A stretch of 32,795 bases of DNA, from the NCBI GenBank assembly GCA_002290645.2, contig NMOS02000015.1, forward strand, positions 1 to 32,795, given 5' to 3'. This document shows, one piece after another, positions 32,014 through 32,795 of this stretch. Within the stretch, counting starts at the first letter, position 1. Each line of letters begins with the position of its first letter. The position numbers and the translations under genes were made by a program. The notes below the pieces were generated by a model. It saw nothing but the letters and a program-made list of their open reading frames with translations. It was not told where the DNA came from and did not search any database. The stretch comes from Candidatus Aquirickettsiella gammari. Lineage in GTDB: Bacteria; Pseudomonadota; Gammaproteobacteria; Diplorickettsiales; Diplorickettsiaceae.

Positions 32014-32085
32014 AGTATATAACCTGTTTATTTTTAGTTGTAATTTTATAGGGTTCGTTATTTTGCTGGTTTATGTTTTTAAATC

Positions 32086-32091
32086 ATTATA
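32086..32091 (-). promoter_or_regulatory. Possible -10 box for the CDPS-kinase unit
   Basis: On the minus strand TATAAT (32091-32086) lies about 72 bp before the CDPS start. The -35 region falls inside the end of the truncated exporter gene and is poor (TACAGT at 17 bp spacing). It is the only good -10 match in the short gap upstream of CDPS. Confidence 0.35.
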
Positions 32092-32103
32092 CCTATTAAA
32101 TAT

Positions 32104-32669
32104 TTAAAACTGTATCGCCCTAGCCGCTAAACTCCCTAAGAAACCAAATAGGTTCATCGCGGTAGAGAAAACCGCTATGGTCGTACCCATCGGTGCTTTA
32201 GGAGTCTCTACGGCTATACGATGTAAGGAATAAAAGATAAGTCCGCTGCTGGTACTAAAAAATAAAATACAACCCATCACCCACAAGAAATGTTGGGGTA
32301 AGTATATTAAGGCGACTAAGCCGAAAATAAAATAGACTAATGCGAAAATTAAACCCCCTAAAATAAGTTTACCCAGTGGACATATTGAAATAGTCTGTAA
32401 GCGAATACCCAGGATGAAAAAAACATAGACCAGTGCTTGTAGAAAACCAAATTTCAGCACACTGAATTTTAAATAACCCATTAAGTAAAAAGGACTCAAG
32501 GTATCCCAGGCCATTAAGGCAGCAAATAAACCACAGAAAGCCAGGGTATACTTCCAAAAATTAAAGTTAATCAACACCTTGCGGTAATCCATCCCTATCT
32601 TTCTCAGGTTGAGTTTTTTTTGTTGAAACAAATCAACTGGCATAAAAACATTTAATAGATAAGCTAACC
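32104..32669 (-). pseudogene. Truncated second copy of the Bcr/CflA-type exporter
   Basis: This duplicates the C-terminal half of the exporter at 16560-17654 (from LLNVFMPVDLFQQKK to AARAIQF). Homology ends abruptly at about 32669, just after a 2-bp deletion relative to the parent that shifts the frame. Codons upstream (to 32742) belong to unrelated sequence, so the apparent start there is artificial. The first helices, motif A and motif C are missing, so it cannot transport. Similarity is mosaic: stretches that are nearly identical, including silent sites (about 32157-32272, 32384-32450 and 32500-32640), alternate with a clearly diverged stretch (about 32280-32380). Confidence 0.85.
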
Positions 32670-32680
32670 TCATTAAATAT

Positions 32681-32788
32681 CTATAATAAATTAGCATAAG
32701 CTTGGAAATTAAAGGTAGGTTTTGAAACGGTTCTCTGTTCATGAAAGTGCCAGACCAACTTACGTATTTGTTGTATCAGTTCTTCCAT
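32681..32788 (-). CDS. Short unrecognised reading frame, 35 codons
   Basis: A frame starting MEELIQQIRKLVWHFHEQRT runs to a stop beside the broken exporter copy. No ribosome site can be judged because the window ends 7 bp upstream. It may be the truncated start of a gene cut by the recombination that placed the exporter fragment here, or not a gene at all. Confidence 0.25.
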   Translation of the reverse strand: MEELIQQIRKLVWHFHEQRTVSKPTFNFQAYANLL

Positions 32789-32795
32789 TTTTGTA

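Noticed and set aside
32104-32742. A 212-residue transporter gene
   Set aside because: Homology to the exporter stops at about 32669; the remaining codons are unrelated and the gene lacks its N-terminal half.
1-32795. tRNA or rRNA genes
   Set aside because: No T-arm-like GGTTCRAATCC sequence with matching acceptor stem and no rRNA-like conserved blocks were noticed on either strand.

Overview
The window is AT-rich DNA from a host-associated gammaproteobacterium. The mix of gene families fits Legionellales/Coxiellaceae, most likely a Rickettsiella- or Diplorickettsia-like organism. The evidence for this is large eukaryotic-style repeat proteins (ankyrin, leucine-rich-like, J-domain-like, F-box-like), several PAS histidine kinases and receiver proteins, two VUT transporters, a cyclodipeptide synthase, and many gene fragments. 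The taxonomic call is inference from family content; no rRNA or tRNA gene was seen.

Layout. (1) 1-5720 is a mobile or plasmid-derived patch. It holds the edge of an IS3-type element, a TraA-type relaxase/helicase that has lost its N-terminal half, a Tus-like replication-terminus protein preceded by a perfect 19-bp inverted repeat, a secreted metallophosphoesterase, a gene stub, a 5'-truncated IS30 transposase, and an AAC(6')-like acetyltransferase bracketed by IS30-end-like sequence. (2) 5721-13071 holds two divergent copies of a two-gene cassette. Each copy has a leucine-rich/ankyrin-like protein followed by a protein with a J-domain-like HPD (or HSD) segment. They look like candidate secreted effectors. 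(3) 13221-19319 holds a PAS hybrid histidine kinase, a divergent carbamoyltransferase, a Bcr/CflA-type exporter, and a receiver / membrane-protein / broken-receiver cluster. (4) 19628-22164 is a LexA-fold repressor without its catalytic dyad, a small protein and two tandem queuosine-precursor (VUT) transporters. (5) 22157-29941 holds a D-amino-acid oxidase-like flavoprotein, an ankyrin protein with an F-box-like C-terminus, a duplicated scrap of the hybrid kinase, a 970-residue protein with about thirteen 33-residue repeats, and a third paralog of the leucine-rich family. (6) 30018-32795 holds a cyclodipeptide synthase followed 19 bp later by a soluble PAS histidine kinase, and then a truncated second copy of the exporter.

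Functional reading. The region is an accessory island shaped by IS activity, duplication and decay. The repeat proteins are the likely host-facing layer. The kinases and receivers form a phosphorelay set with no DNA-binding output domain in view. The cyclodipeptide synthase plus sensor kinase pair is the best candidate for an undescribed small-molecule system: one gene should make a diffusible cyclic dipeptide, and its neighbour encodes a cytosolic PAS sensor. The duplicated effector cassette and the Tus protein with its private inverted repeat are the next most interesting.
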